From Avena insularis (Eukaryota; Streptophyta; Magnoliopsida; Poales; Poaceae), in NCBI GenBank assembly GCA_023614405.1, contig CM042685.1:88154684-88218683 (forward strand): a DNA stretch of 64,000 bases, in the 5' to 3' direction. Made by a program: the position numbers and the translations under genes. The notes beneath the pieces were generated by a model that was not told where the DNA came from, made no database searches, and saw nothing but the letters and a program-made list of their open reading frames with translations. Positions 1 through 10,913 of this stretch are shown in pieces (positions within the stretch are counted from its first letter, which is position 1; each line of letters starts with the position of its first letter).

Positions 1-761
1 CCAGAAAAAAAGGTAAGCTTGAAATTAGTTTTACTTGGCATTTTGATCATTTTTGTTTTTGTCCTCATCAACTATTGTTTAGTGCAGCGCGAGATTGAAT
101 AGTAATAAGAGGAGAAGAGAGAAGGTGGCATAGTAACGTCGTTTCTTGAATTTTCATTGGAACTTATTTATATCTGGTACTTGTAACGGGTATGTGATGT
201 GTGGTGTCGACCTTATTCGAGGTCGTTAGATTCTACATTAATTTTTATACTGATTACCCATAAACAATAATCATGGATTTGTAACAATTCAATGACCAAA
301 ATAATGGCCGTGCCATGGAGTTGCCTCGTCGCCTGCAGTGTTGGCCTAGAAGGATCGATGGCACATGACCAACATGATGGAATTTTTTCCTTCGCTCCCG
401 CTACCATGTTCAGAACTTTATTACGCTGTCATTTAATCACGCATCTGGACCCACATGTTATCCTCTCATTAGAAGAAATGCGTGTATGATGGATTTCCAA
501 GTGAGTGATTTAGCTATACAGACACTGAAACACAATAGGAGTATAGATAGAACCAGTTCTTATTTCATCTTTTAAAACCTTGGATGACTAGAATCAACAT
601 CAATACCTAATCCCAAATTTGACCGGTAGATCATCAGAATCAAGACCATCATATCTGTCATCTACCACCTTGTGGATGCAGAATGAGTAATCCAGGATGA
701 ACCTATCATGTTTATTAATTAGAAAATTCCATAAATCTTTAGTCATCCTGGCGGTAGCCGG
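1..761. other. No gene recognised
   Basis: Mixed-composition DNA with only short ORFs on both strands. I see no recognisable protein motif, terminal repeat or target duplication here. The right edge abuts the decayed SINA-like gene, so the last part could be its 3' flank. Confidence 0.5.
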
Positions 762-1415
762 CTACGCGCTGCTCTTTGGCTCGAGAAACAGGCTATGTTT
801 AGCGAACTCCTTCTGGTCCCCTCCCATCATTGAAGGTGTATATAAGTGCATCTCCACCATGTACCGCGGAAACTTGCATGCCACTGACCTGACGCACTCG
901 ACGGATATGGCAAGGACATAGTGGAGCATGTCAAATCGCACGGCGAACACTGTACCATCGTCCCCGGATCTGACGGTCTCTACTCTTCATGAGCCAGGTG
1001 CCAGCAAAGGCTGAGAGATGAACCTGTGTTCCACACCATCGTGGAAACTGTGCACTTCCATAGAGTGGGGTTTTTCGAGGTGGGCGAGGAGCACTGTGGG
1101 TGGGGAGGCGAACTCACAGACAGGCTCAGGGCAGTAGCATGGGTCGTGCAGGCACGCCATCTTGTGGTTGAGGAAGTCGTGGAAGGCGACCAATGTCCCG
1201 CAGCCATTGTTGGGGCATCTTCTACCTTTTCCGCCAGCGACTTGGCGGAGCAACTCCTTGGAGCATGCAGACAGCATGATGGCGCTGGTAGTGTCCATAC
1301 GCATAGCGATTTCTCCAAAGGCGTCGTCCCCGAACTTGATTCAGCCACCGTACCGAATCTTGTGCATCGAATCCGCTATTGAGTCCAGATGAACTGGGGG
1401 CGAGGGCGGATTCAT
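762..1415 (-). pseudogene. SINA-like E3 ubiquitin ligase fragment, broken
   Basis: Read on the minus strand from an ATG at 1415, one continuous frame runs to a stop at 762. It carries the zinc-binding block of plant Seven-in-absentia (SIAH/SINA) proteins: a C-P-N-N-G-C start, an H-K-M-A-C step, then CYCPEPVCEF and an HLEKPHS-type His pair (about 1090-1240). Downstream, GDDGTVFAVRF and a VSVECVR-like strand resemble the substrate-binding beta-sandwich domain. SINA proteins pass ubiquitin to bound targets. This copy has an in-frame TGA about 24 codons after the ATG and another at 987-989, between the zinc block and the beta-sandwich part. No RING finger is visible upstream. The family is reasonably clear. 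Inactivity follows from the stops, although the exact ancestral start is uncertain. Confidence 0.72.
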
Positions 1416-1782
1416 TATTCTTGGGGTTTCTTGGAGGAGAGTGTTGGCGGCCTGCAAGAACCGATTATGTGGGCGAGAACAAAGTGCGAAGTAGATGGAG
1501 AAGATGGGAGGCTCTTTGATTGAGGGGTGTTTGCGTGTTGCCTTGTCGGTCTTCTGCAGTGCGTAGCTATATCGAGGATGCCGACTGGACTAGCAAGTGG
1601 GGAGAAGATCTTTTGCGGATACGCGCGTCTCCTTCTCCTCTGACGCACACAAAAATTATGACTGTGCCATCAAGTGCTGGGAGCAGAGGCAGTGCACCGT
1701 CCCATCAGCCTCGCCTCGTCTTTGTCAGCGACGTCGCATCGGCAACATCAGGGGCATTGATGCTCTATTAAGAGGAAAAAAT

Positions 1783-2106
1783 CTTTGGCAAGAAAAAAAG
1801 GATAAGAAAAGAGTCTTCATAAATAGGTTTTCTATTCCAGTAGAGGGGCCTACCAGTGTGTCTAAACACGGGAGCATACTTGGTTTTCCTAGACTCGTGT
1901 CTAAGATTTTCTCTAGACTCAACCGACGCTGTACAAAAAAAGAGCTTTGACAAGAAAAAAAGAATAGGAAAAGAGCCATTTTAAATAGTTATTTTATTCT
2001 AATAGTGGGGCCAATCAGTACGTCTAAACACTGTAGCATATTTTCCTCTGTTAGACTCATGTCTAAGATTTTTTCTAGACTCAAAAAACATTGTACATGC
2101 TCTTAA
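1783..2106. repeat. Tandem duplication, about 162-bp unit, two copies
   Basis: Two diverged copies lie head to tail (1783-1944 and 1945-2106). Each opens with CTTTGRCAAGAAAAAAAG, has a GGGCC(T/A)A-C-AGT core and closes with TCTAGACTC. The copies differ by substitutions and small indels, so the duplication is not recent. I see no coding content. Confidence 0.75.
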
Positions 2107-2207
2107 AACTTAGCCATTCTATCTGAACTAGTCGTTAAAGTTACCGTACGTAGATTAAATTTAGGCTCAAGTGACCCTAATCAACTATGACGCTCCCACT
2201 GTCCTCG

Positions 2208-2948
2208 TCATGCACGACGTTCGCCGTGTCGCTGTCCGGGCGTAGCATCGATAATGGTGGACGGCGTACGCCCAGGAACTACCCATAAGTGATGCCTACC
2301 TTCGGGGTTGCGCAGATCCGGGTGGGTCTCCGGACGGTGAGCTCTGCAAATCCAAATCAACACCTCCCACTCCTTCTTGAAGCACCTTGGCCAGTACGTG
2401 ATGGTGCGCGCGTATCGGTCCATTGCCCTCTTCCTCTCCGGAAGTTGGCGTTGACGCTCCTCGATCTGCCTCAACAACGCGATCCCACGCAGGAGCGGCG
2501 CCACGGGCACCCCGTCGTAGCTAAGCTCGTAGCCGGCCGGTAGCCTCGCAAGCGGCAGCGCAAGTATGTCGTACTGGGCTAACAACTCGGCCTTGTGCAA
2601 GCTGAGAAGGGGCCTCTCTATGGCGAGGCGCCGTTTCTTCAGGTAGGATTCGACGCTTGTGTTGACGCAAGTTGCAGGGAACGAACGGGGTTTGAGCTTC
2701 GGCCACACGGTCGCGTTTATAAAGTCAAGAAGGTAGGCCCACTGGTGGTTGCCAGGGCCAATAGGGACGCATAAATTCCTACTCGCTGATCGATATTGTA
2801 AAGGACGATCCTTATCGTCCATTCTCCCCAATCCAACGGTGCCTAACAGTTGGGTCGCAGAAGGCCCTAATCTTGCACCTCCTTTGGAAAAACGCCGGTT
2901 TTTTGGGTTCAGAAAATGGACATTCGAGATTTCTCCAAAGCACCACAA
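2208..2948 (-). CDS. Hypothetical protein, possibly transposon-associated
   Basis: An uninterrupted minus-strand frame of 246 codons. I do not recognise the family. The C-terminal two thirds look protein-like: a basic Arg/Leu-rich helical stretch, a Trp/Tyr-rich segment (YWPRCFKKEWEVLIWICRAH) and a His-rich tail. The first 60 or so codons come from the direct repeat at 2866-3064 and probably are not ancestral coding sequence, so the true start may be internal, near 2750. The acidic ORF at 3984-4586 is on the same strand and could be an upstream exon of the same unit. Both sit among duplicated non-host-like DNA, which makes a mobile-element origin plausible. It could also be a chance long frame. 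Confidence 0.4.
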   Translation of the reverse strand: MWCFGEISNVHFLNPKNRRFSKGGARLGPSATQLLGTVGLGRMDDKDRPLQYRSASRNLCVPIGPGNHQWAYLLDFINATVWPKLKPRSFPATCVNTSVESYLKKRRLAIERPLLSLHKAELLAQYDILALPLARLPAGYELSYDGVPVAPLLRGIALLRQIEERQRQLPERKRAMDRYARTITYWPRCFKKEWEVLIWICRAHRPETHPDLRNPEGRHHLWVVPGRTPSTIIDATPGQRHGERRA

Positions 2949-3064
2949 AATATCTAGTTGGAGAAGTCGCTTGCAATGCCAATAGGGATCTAGGTGCCGG
3001 GTTTGGGCTCAATCCATGGAGTGGTTCCATGTTTTGGGCAGCGAGGGGGGATCTAGGGTTGGAA
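2866..3064. repeat. Direct repeat, copy 1 of 2 (about 200 bp)
   Basis: The segment from CCTAATCTTG to a GGTTGGAA-type end recurs at 3515-3712 in the same orientation. Shared landmarks in order are CACCTCCTTTGG, TTTCTCCAAAGCACCAC, CTAGTTGGAGAAGTCGC and AATCCATGGAGTG. The copies are clearly diverged. Confidence 0.85.
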
Positions 3065-3514
3065 GCCATGTTAACTCACACTCGATAGACATCCTGGTGG
3101 TGCCATGGGTGTCAAATGACCTGGTATGCCCTTCCTATGATTTTATGAGGGCGGTGGGTCACATGCAAGGGATCCAGGAGCCGTTTTCACGTTTTTTTAT
3201 TTTTTTAGATTTTATTTGCTGCTGCCCAAGAAAACGGCGAAACCCACCGACGGCCGTGGCAACGCGACGGTCGGCGCAATCTTGGACCCAGGCATGCATC
3301 CAGCCTAGGTACCCCATGGGGCACCCCAAACCATTTTACCCCGAAAATTGAGAGTCTCTTATAGGGTATATACAGTTAGAAACCGCATTTATCGGGTCGT
3401 AACTCGAAAAAAATACAGTACATATCGGCACCACGAGATAAATACCCACCTCCCAGGAATGCCATGCACCATGGTGTAGCATGTGTGGAAATTGCCTCGG
3501 GCCCATGGGAGCAC

Positions 3515-3712
3515 CCTAATCTTGTACCTCCTTTGGGAAAACACCGGTTTTCAGGTTTAGAAAATGGAAAGTCTAGATTTCTCCAAAGCACCACGAAATC
3601 TCTAGTTGGAGAAGTCGCTTGCGATGCCGAGAGGGAGATAGGTGCCGGGTTTGGGTTCAATCCATGGAGTGATTCCATGTTCTGGGCAGCGAGGGGGATC
3701 TAGGATTGGAAA
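3515..3712. repeat. Direct repeat, copy 2 of 2 (about 200 bp)
   Basis: Second copy of the unit at 2866-3064, separated from it by about 450 bp with no recognised gene. The same landmarks occur in the same order. The spacing and lack of short terminal dinucleotides do not fit a small LTR pair, so I call it a dispersed direct duplication. Confidence 0.85.
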
Positions 3713-3983
3713 CAATGTTTACATATATTTGCCCTCTTTGCTAGTCACGAATACTCAGAAAAGCCCTTACTATAGCTCACACAGAAACCAGAACGTCCTG
3801 ATTATTCAGAAAGTTTTCACGCGGATCGTGCCAGCCAACCGTTGATCCTCTTTGATCCAACGGCCACACGAAATTGTTATAGTAGCAACATCCCATTATT
3901 ATTACACACGAAATGGTAGTTACAACAATGACAATGCAGGAAGTGGTAGTTAAATTTGTAGTAAAAATACTAACAACAGAACA

Positions 3984-4586
3984 TTACTCGTCGTCATTGT
4001 CGTCCTCGTCATTGTCATCATCGGTGGCGGCGGCGGTGTCCTCCGATGAATCGTTGGCAACTCCCTCCTCGTATATACGCGCCCTCTCCTCATCGGAGTC
4101 CTCCTCCTCCTTGTAGTCCCACGGGTTGATGTCACTCTCCTCCGCTTCCGCCTCTAACTGCTCCATGAAAGACTCCTCGTTGCCCGAGTCGGAGTCGTCC
4201 TCGTCGCTGGCTCCTCTATTCCTCATGCCCTTCTTCATGGTGGTCTCGCATGCTTTCCTCTGGCGCTCCTCCGTCTTGGCTACTGCTTGGCGCTCCTCTG
4301 TCTCTGTCGGTGCATCGCGCTTCTCGGGTGCGGCGGGTACAACAAGATACGACGTTGCGGTGTCCTCGAGCACCGATGTCGATGGATCCAGGCTCGGATG
4401 GACACGTTGTGGTGCCTCAGATGGGTGCCGGCGGGCATGAACGATGCCACGACGAGTAGGTGACGCAGGACGGTCAGCCACAGGCAAGGATCTGCCACTG
4501 CCACGACATGGTTCCATGCTGCACGAGGAAGTTGTTCGGAAATGCGCGATGGCGGGTACGCAGAGTTGGGTGGGCGCCAGGAGCAT
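3984..4586 (-). CDS. Hypothetical protein with acidic C-terminal tail
   Basis: A 200-codon minus-strand frame. The N-terminal half is Pro/Arg/Ser-rich and not distinctive. The middle is a charged Glu/Lys/Arg helix with a TEERQ-type repeat. The C-terminal 80 residues are strongly acidic, with Asp/Glu/Ser runs (DEDDSDSGNEE, KEEEDSDEE, DDDNDEDDNDDE). Such tails occur in chromatin proteins and in plant transposon accessory proteins, and composition alone cannot choose between these. No catalytic motif is visible. It is about 1 kb upstream, on its own strand, of the ORF at 2208-2948. A true start could be any of several ATGs between 4513 and 4586. Confidence 0.4.
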   Translation of the reverse strand: MLLAPTQLCVPAIAHFRTTSSCSMEPCRGSGRSLPVADRPASPTRRGIVHARRHPSEAPQRVHPSLDPSTSVLEDTATSYLVVPAAPEKRDAPTETEERQAVAKTEERQRKACETTMKKGMRNRGASDEDDSDSGNEESFMEQLEAEAEESDINPWDYKEEEDSDEERARIYEEGVANDSSEDTAAATDDDNDEDDNDDE

Positions 4587-4599
4587 CTCATATTCTAGT

Positions 4600-5140
4600 G
4601 ACGTAAAAAATTTGCTACATCGTAAAATATCTACGTACCGGGAGTGTTGTCACATAATAAACCACAAAATGCGCCGTGTGGTAGCATCCGGAACTGTCCA
4701 ATGCGTCCTTGTCGACGTGGAGTTGAACGTTCCAGCATGTTCTGTCCGTGCAGCAGTTGCACGCGTCGTGAAAACCCCTTGAAAACGCACGCACGCTGGA
4801 CATGCATCCCATAATTACTTCCTCCCTCGTAGTCCCACCCCTATCCACGGGATACTAGGCGGCGTGCACCGAAGCCCCCACTAAACTGTCCATCTCATTA
4901 AAGCCAGTCCAATTAAGTCCCATCGTGTGGACTTTAGGGTTTTATTCCCTGGTTCTGCCAGTCATGCTTCTTTGAGAAGGAAGCGATATAGGCCATCGAT
5001 TAACAAATTAACGGTAGATGTAGGTTGAGATAGCACTGGAGTAAGTGGTGGTCTTGTATAAGACTGTCCCACGGACTAGACTCTTTGACTATTCTCCCCC
5101 ACACATCACTTTCTTCTTCCTCCTACCCCCACCTTCCTCC
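4600..5140. other. Possible promoter region of the coiled-coil gene; no gene seen
   Basis: No convincing coding frame. The last part (about 5085-5150) is a CT-rich leader directly before the ATG at 5154, as expected of a plant 5' untranslated region. I cannot point to a confident TATA box. Confidence 0.35.
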
Positions 5141-5325
5141 ATCTGCATTATCCATGGCTCCTCAGAGGAGAGGCAGATCGACCGTGCGCACGAAGAGAAT
5201 GGAGAAAAATCGCCTCCTTGGACCTACAGCTCAACCAGCTACTTAGTCCCCCCTCGCACAGAGACCCAATCTCTCCTAGCAATGGCGCTAAATCTTCCAG
5301 CAGGCTGGTGCTCCTGCCGCTCCTG

Positions 5326-5961
5326 GTACAGTCTTCTTGTTCTCTGTTTTCTTCTTCTTCTATGTCTACTTCTTCTTCTTATTACGATGCTACATATTCT
5401 AGGGCGGCCATGGACCCTGAAAGCAGCACGATGGCGGCGGCGGCGCTACATGTTGTAGCAGGCCACAGCTCCTCCCGGTATAGTATTCTTATTATTATTA
5501 TTATTATTACTATGCTACATTATCCAGGGCGGCCGTGGACCCTGAAAGCAGCATGATGGAGACGGCGGCGCTGCATGTTGCAGCAGGCCAGGGCTCCTAC
5601 TGGTATAGTCTTCTTCTTTTTCTTCTATGTCCACTTCTTATTCTTCTTCTTATTACTATGCTACATATTCCAGGCCGGCCGTGGACCCTGAAAGCAGCAC
5701 GATGATGGCGGCGCTGCATGTTGCAGCATGCCAGGGCTCCTCCCGGTACTATGCTACATATTCCAGGGCGGCCGTGGACCCTGAAAGTAGCATGATGGCG
5801 GCGGCATTGCTGAATGTTGCAGCAGGCCAGGGCTCCTCCCGGTACAGTCTTCTTCTTCTTCTTACTCTGCTACATATTCCAGGTCGGTCGTGGCTCCTGA
5901 AACCATCACGATGGCAGCAGCATCGCAGGACCCGTTCGGCCCTATTCCCCGGCTCAGTGAG
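5326..5961 (+). repeat. Five-unit tandem array of mini-exons with splice-like borders
   Basis: Five units follow head to tail. Each has a GTAYAG or GTAC start, a TTCTTCTTC-type pyrimidine tract, GCTACATATTCCAG, then a coding-like block beginning GGCGGCC(A/G)TGGACCCTGAAAGC. Blocks lie at 5403-5477, 5528-5602, 5674-5745, 5767-5841 and 5883-5961. The first four are 75, 75, 72 and 75 bp, all multiples of three. The intervening GT..AG stretches are about 77, 50, 71, 21 and 41 bp, so the later ones are too short for normal plant introns. Unit 2 has an ATT microsatellite in place of the CT tract. This is a tandem exon-plus-intron duplication; whether it was ever spliced is unknown. Confidence 0.82.
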
Positions 5962-6280
5962 GTAGGAAATCCCGACATACATTTGGTTTTAATTTTGAGA
6001 TTCTAAATGTGGAAATATTATCATGTCTGCCCGCAAGTATCCTCCAAGTAGGGACCATGTTCAATCTTCGTAGACACATTTGGGCTTTTTGTGACTTGAA
6101 TATTGTGCTTCCCTGGAACATGCAGTACAATTATAGAGTGCTTATTTTAAATAATATGAACGATGCAGCAAGCGAAGGCCGATTGTCGTGACAAGGTGGC
6201 CGCGATCAATGCCAAGATATACAACCAACAGAAGGGTGCACGCTCCCTAACCCAAGCTAATGATCGCCTTCGAAGGCGTT

Positions 6281-9200
6281 TGTAACACCCTCAGAATCGA
6301 CCCTATGCAAGTTTCAACGATTCCCGCCAAACCCGCATAGAAACGATTCAAAGGTGCCCACCAGGCACTTTCGTGCGGGTGGAAAACGAAGTAATACCAT
6401 TACACAATAGTCCACGATGGAACCCACAGAACAGATATATACAACAATGACTCAAAGAGTCAAGAATACAGATATACAATACAAAGATTCAAATCACCTC
6501 TAAAATGATACAGCGTCCGAGTACGAACAAGATGCAAATTGAGCTAAGGACCCTTAAGAATAACCAATTGCGTCCATAACCCTGCCCAGGCCAAGCCGGA
6601 AGGGTAACCCTGCTAACGACATCGATCTCAAAACTTGCTTAGATAAAAGGGGTGCCGACAAAGGGCAAAGAAAAAAGAGAGCGGTCAGTTAGACTAGAAT
6701 TCAGCGGTCCTCGCCTACATAGGTATGGTGGACTAAAGCGGCAGCGCATCATGCACTAAACATCCTATAGAGACTCGATATAACTAGCGGCTATCAGAGA
6801 GGGATAAGAAAGACCTATTCAAAACCAACATAATACTAAGACCAAACATACCCATCTTGGCGTTTCCCCCTCGATACCAATCGAGGAAGTCGTACGGAGG
6901 AAACTCACACAGTTGGCAATTTTATCCATTCCCTTATAGTTGCGGCAATTACTAGTCAGATATAGATAGCATGAGTCATCCTGATAATATAAGCAGTGGG
7001 CAGTTTTAGATAACCATTCCGTTGTAGTTGCAATACTTACTAGTAAAATACATATACCATGAGACATCCCAAAACCAGCAGTTGTTGGTACTTTTATTTA
7101 GCCATTCCGTTGTAGTGAAGCTGATTACTAATCATTATAAAGTCAAATTTATAGCTCTACTTTAGTTATAGTTGTCTATGATCGAGATACTGTGCTCCAA
7201 GTCGTCCATAACTTGACACGGCTTTGAAAGTTTACCTATGAGGGGGCACAAATAACAACACATAAGATTCATATTTGATTTCAGGGGCCACCCCACTAAG
7301 CAACCAGCGACAAAGTTGGCGGCTCGAGCGGACCAGGTTTGTGTCAATGGCTGTAAATGACTGGAACCCGAAAGTGTGACTGGGCTTGTCGATACCGCGG
7401 AAACATTCCACTTACCTAAATAGTACAGGCGCTCCACACGCAATCGTAAATAAAGTAGTAAAGCATGGAATAAGTACTAGATAGTAATAAAGCCCCAAAC
7501 TACTTTGTGGCCCCAAGGAATTAAATATGACTCAAGCTAGGGTTAGGAGGATTCATGGTCCCACATGCGGATAGTGCGAATATTCAAAGAACAGGTATCA
7601 AGTACCCGGGGTCCTACGGGATACAAGTGGATGGTTAAAAACCAAATAACATCTATTGCCCACATGTGCCTCTGCATTATTTACCTACTTCAATTTTAGT
7701 TATTAAACGGTAATTAAAGCCATGAACATCTCAAACACAAAGCATATGGAAGTCTTCCAACAATTGTGGTACCTAACGACCCGCAACAGCACTTGAGCAA
7801 GCGACTACGACACGCAAGTCCAACTATCTACCAAGCAACAGGTAATAGGATGTGTCCAAGGCAATATAAGGCTGCAATGGATATCACGGGTATGAAAACT
7901 ATAGCATCACAACACAGATAGCAATAGATCAACAGGAGGAAATAAAGACTATAAAAGTAAAATAGGTAGAAAGGGGGAGAATGCTCGCCTGAAAACACTT
8001 CTGAAGGTTCATCTGAGGATTGGTCGGCACTCGCATCAACTCATCGGCCTAATCCGTGAAGAAGCAATGCACTAAAAGAAACACCAGATGCACTATTTAA
8101 TACTACGGCAAAAGATCGGGCATGATGCATGTATGATGTAGGACATGGCAAATATGCGATGCAATTAGGCCATATTAAGCGGAACCGGAGCCCCGACAAT
8201 TAAGTATATGGTTATAGTTGTTCTAGATACCCCGCAATTTAAATGTTGGCTTATCAAGGCAAAATATATCATCGGTTCGCTACACAAATTTAAATGGAGC
8301 CAATATTAGACTAGAAAACCCCGCATTTAATCTCCATATTTAATTATGAGGTGAATCGACATAAGGCCCCCAAACCACATAATATGTATGCTACATGATC
8401 AATTTAATATGCAACAATTATATATCATTTATAAAATAGGGCTTGGAGAGGGGTCACACATGGGGACTTGGCGGTCTTGGGGTTCGACGGGTTCGGTCTC
8501 ACCGGGATCGGTCTTCGAATCCTGGAATAGGGATCTTCGATTTCCATGACAGCATCCTCGGTGCTACGTGCTGGAGGCATCAGGGTTTTCGGGATGGAGA
8601 ACTTGGCGGCTTCGACTTCGATTGTCGGTTCTTCGAGTTCCATGTAGAAGATCTTGGGTGCCTTGTTTGATTTGTAGATTCTGTAATCATTTTGCCGAGA
8701 GATTGTAGACGGAGATCGCAACATCACATCACACCATCTTGTCAACCTTCCTATGTCATCTCACTAACCAACATACCGAGGGAAAGTATGCCCAAAGAAC
8801 CTGGCAGAATGACACCAATGCACTGCAGGTATTTACACCGAACAGGGCACCAAGCAAGCATACGGCCAGGACAAGGACTCATGGCCAGGCAGCAGCACAA
8901 CCCGTAACCAGAGGTTGACGGGGAGGGTCATGTAGGGTGCCGGAGGAGCAGGTGTCTTGGGAGAAAACGGCAACGGCGACCAGCCGCCGCAGGAGGATGA
9001 AGGAGAGGTAGGGAAGAAGCGGGGAGGCGCCATGGCAGATCTTGGTGGGCGTGCTCGACGCAGAGCGGCCGTAGCCACGCGGGATCAGAGACCATCGGCG
9101 GCGCCATGGCCAGGGAGGCGCGGCAGCTGGCTTGAACGGCGGAGGGGGTTGCAGGCGGGGCCGGCCAGAGGCAGGGTCGGCGCGGGACCGGGCGAGGCAG

Positions 9201-10059
9201 AGGGCGCCGTTGGGCGGCAGGGTACGAGGAGGCCCGGGGAGAGGAGGCGTCGGCGAGGACGAGCAAGTCCAGCGGTGGCCAAGCGTATGCGAGGAGGCCG
9301 TGGGAGGGAGATACAGACGCTCTGCCGAAGCGAGTAGGGCGGGCGGCCGCGTCGGGGAGCTACTGGCTCGAAAGGCAGAGGAAGTGCCCGACGGCGGCTG
9401 TTGCGGGCTCGGGAGAGGATCGATGGAGACGGACGGAAGATTCAGGAGAAAGGCTCGTCGTGGACGCTGGTAGGTGGGCCAGGCGCGGTTGGTGGCGTTG
9501 GATTGACGCGGGGAGTGTGGGATGGATGGCGTCTAGCGGTAGTAGCGGGTTTTGTGAGCGCGGAGGGCTGTACGTGGAGAGGTGGGGAGCATGCGTGGGG
9601 CCCAGGGGTGAGCGGGCGGTGGCGTTCGCGTGTGTGGCGCTGCGTGTGTGTGTGGTTGGTGTGGTAGACCAGGTGAGATGAGTGGAGTGGCGGCGGCGTG
9701 GGGATAGGGTGTAGGTTTAGGCTTTCCTGTGGTTAGGGTTTGGCTAGGCTGAGGGATCTGGGCCGCTGGGGCTGGTAGTCTGGCTGGCTGGGCTTTTGGC
9801 CTGGCCGGCTAACTCCCCCAAAAAATGTTTTATTTTTATTTAGTTTATTTTTTTAATAGACTTTGCTAACGGTTTGATAAACAAAATATTGTAGAATAGA
9901 CTGCAGTTTGATTTGAAATAAAGGAGAGGAGTAATGTCAAACAAAAATAGGGTTTTCGTAAATTAGTTTTATAAAAAAACATGCGTGATGATGTCATGAT
10001 GATGTAAAGAGTATAAATAACAGCAATTTTCTAGTAGTGAATTTACCTGGGGTGCTACA
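6281..10059 (-). repeat. Left LTR (3' LTR in element orientation), 3,779 bp
   Basis: Pairs with 10914-14800. It contains degenerate short tandem repeats around 6915-7140 (CCATTCCGTTGTAGT with ACTAGTCAAATA-type motifs) and a GC-rich block at about 8900-9750. Relative to the right copy it keeps about 22 bp near 8240 and lacks about 24 bp near 6690, so indels separate the copies. Confidence 0.93.
8425..8745 (-). CDS. 106-codon ORF inside the left LTR, also present in the right LTR
   Basis: A minus-strand frame, in the sense orientation of the retrotransposon, that stays open in both LTRs (8425-8745 and 13130-13450). The two products have the same length and differ at a limited number of residues. 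Composition is Pro/Ser/Lys-rich with an acidic centre (MELEEPT.EVEAAKFS) and a SNPKTAKSPC tail. I recognise no family. Two paired copies open over the same span could mean a short LTR-encoded leader protein, or simply recent common origin of the two LTRs. The plus-strand shadow ORF is also conserved, which argues for caution. Confidence 0.3.
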   Translation of the reverse strand: MTRWCDVMLRSPSTISRQNDYRIYKSNKAPKIFYMELEEPTIEVEAAKFSIPKTLMPPARSTEDAVMEIEDPYSRIRRPIPVRPNPSNPKTAKSPCVTPLQALFYK

Positions 10060-10898
10060 ATTCGACACCACTTACAATGGTCTCGCCCTCGAGATCCGCC
10101 TCATGGTACGGGAAAGAAGGCCAACGGTCTAATCTTTTCGCTTCGTGTAGATCTTCATGACACCACTAACAAGGGTTGTTTCTCCATCTTGAAGTCAGCG
10201 ACACCACCAACAAGGGTCATTGCTCACATTCATCGAGAGAACATTCCGGATAAACAAAAGACGAAGGTAAAGGTTTCAAAAGGGTAAGCCCACCTCTAAC
10301 TTCCGTGGAAGTAGTATAATTGCATCGATCCACCATTCAATGTACAAGAGCGAATGATAAGATTAGTTGGATGGTGATCAGTCCATCGCGCACCCAAAGC
10401 ATTACTCTGCACATGAATAGGGGAGTTATGCAGCCAACTCTCGAAATTCAGACTGAAGATCTCGACAATCGAGTTTCGGAAACAAAAGAATGGTGTAAGA
10501 TGTTCATCAGATGTGATGTAGATGAGGTCGTCATGTTGTAAAACACCAAAAGATACAAAGAAATTTTTTTAGTGAACTTTCGATACACTGAAAGGTACAA
10601 CAGAGGAAAGTTCCTCAGATAGCAAGAAGTCCAAATGTCGAAGCACCATTACAAGAGGACGGAAGCGAAACCCTAAAGGTACGATAGAAACCCAACCACG
10701 AGAATTCCTAGACTCGAAGAAAATATAAGAGAGGATTCGAAACACGCGAAGGTAAGAGGAGAATAGCAGAGAAGTAAGGAGTAAAAGCAGACCTAATCAG
10801 ATCTATCCAACCGATTTTTCAAAATAGTTTTGACACTCTACGACGTCCGTTAGCTAGGTTATCCTACAGGCTGGACCAGCGGGTATCGTAACTGCTGA
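10060..10898 (-). other. Internal domain of the LARD-like element, no coding genes
   Basis: The interval between the LTRs, apart from the primer site, has no gag, protease, reverse transcriptase or integrase motif on either strand. The end that should hold the polypurine tract (near 10060, minus strand) reads AAGTGGTGTCGAAT before the LTR, which is not clearly purine-rich. That part of the replication signal is therefore weak or unusual. Confidence 0.7.
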
Positions 10899-10910
10899 GC
10901 TCTGATACCA
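10899..10910 (-). other. Primer-binding site, initiator tRNA-Met type
   Basis: On the minus strand the sequence is TGGTATCAGAGC, three bases inside the end of the right LTR. This is the standard site for the 3' end of initiator tRNA-Met, which primes minus-strand DNA synthesis in many plant LTR retrotransposons. It fixes the orientation of the element. Confidence 0.92.
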
Positions 10911-10913
10911 CTT

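Noticed and set aside
2866..3712. The 200-bp direct repeat pair as a small LTR or TRIM element
   Set aside because: No TG..CA termini, primer site, polypurine tract or 5-bp target duplication could be found around the pair.
8957..9681. Long overlapping ORFs in the GC-rich block of the LTR
   Set aside because: Several frames are open on both strands at once and the product is low-complexity Arg/Gly, which is what high GC content alone gives.
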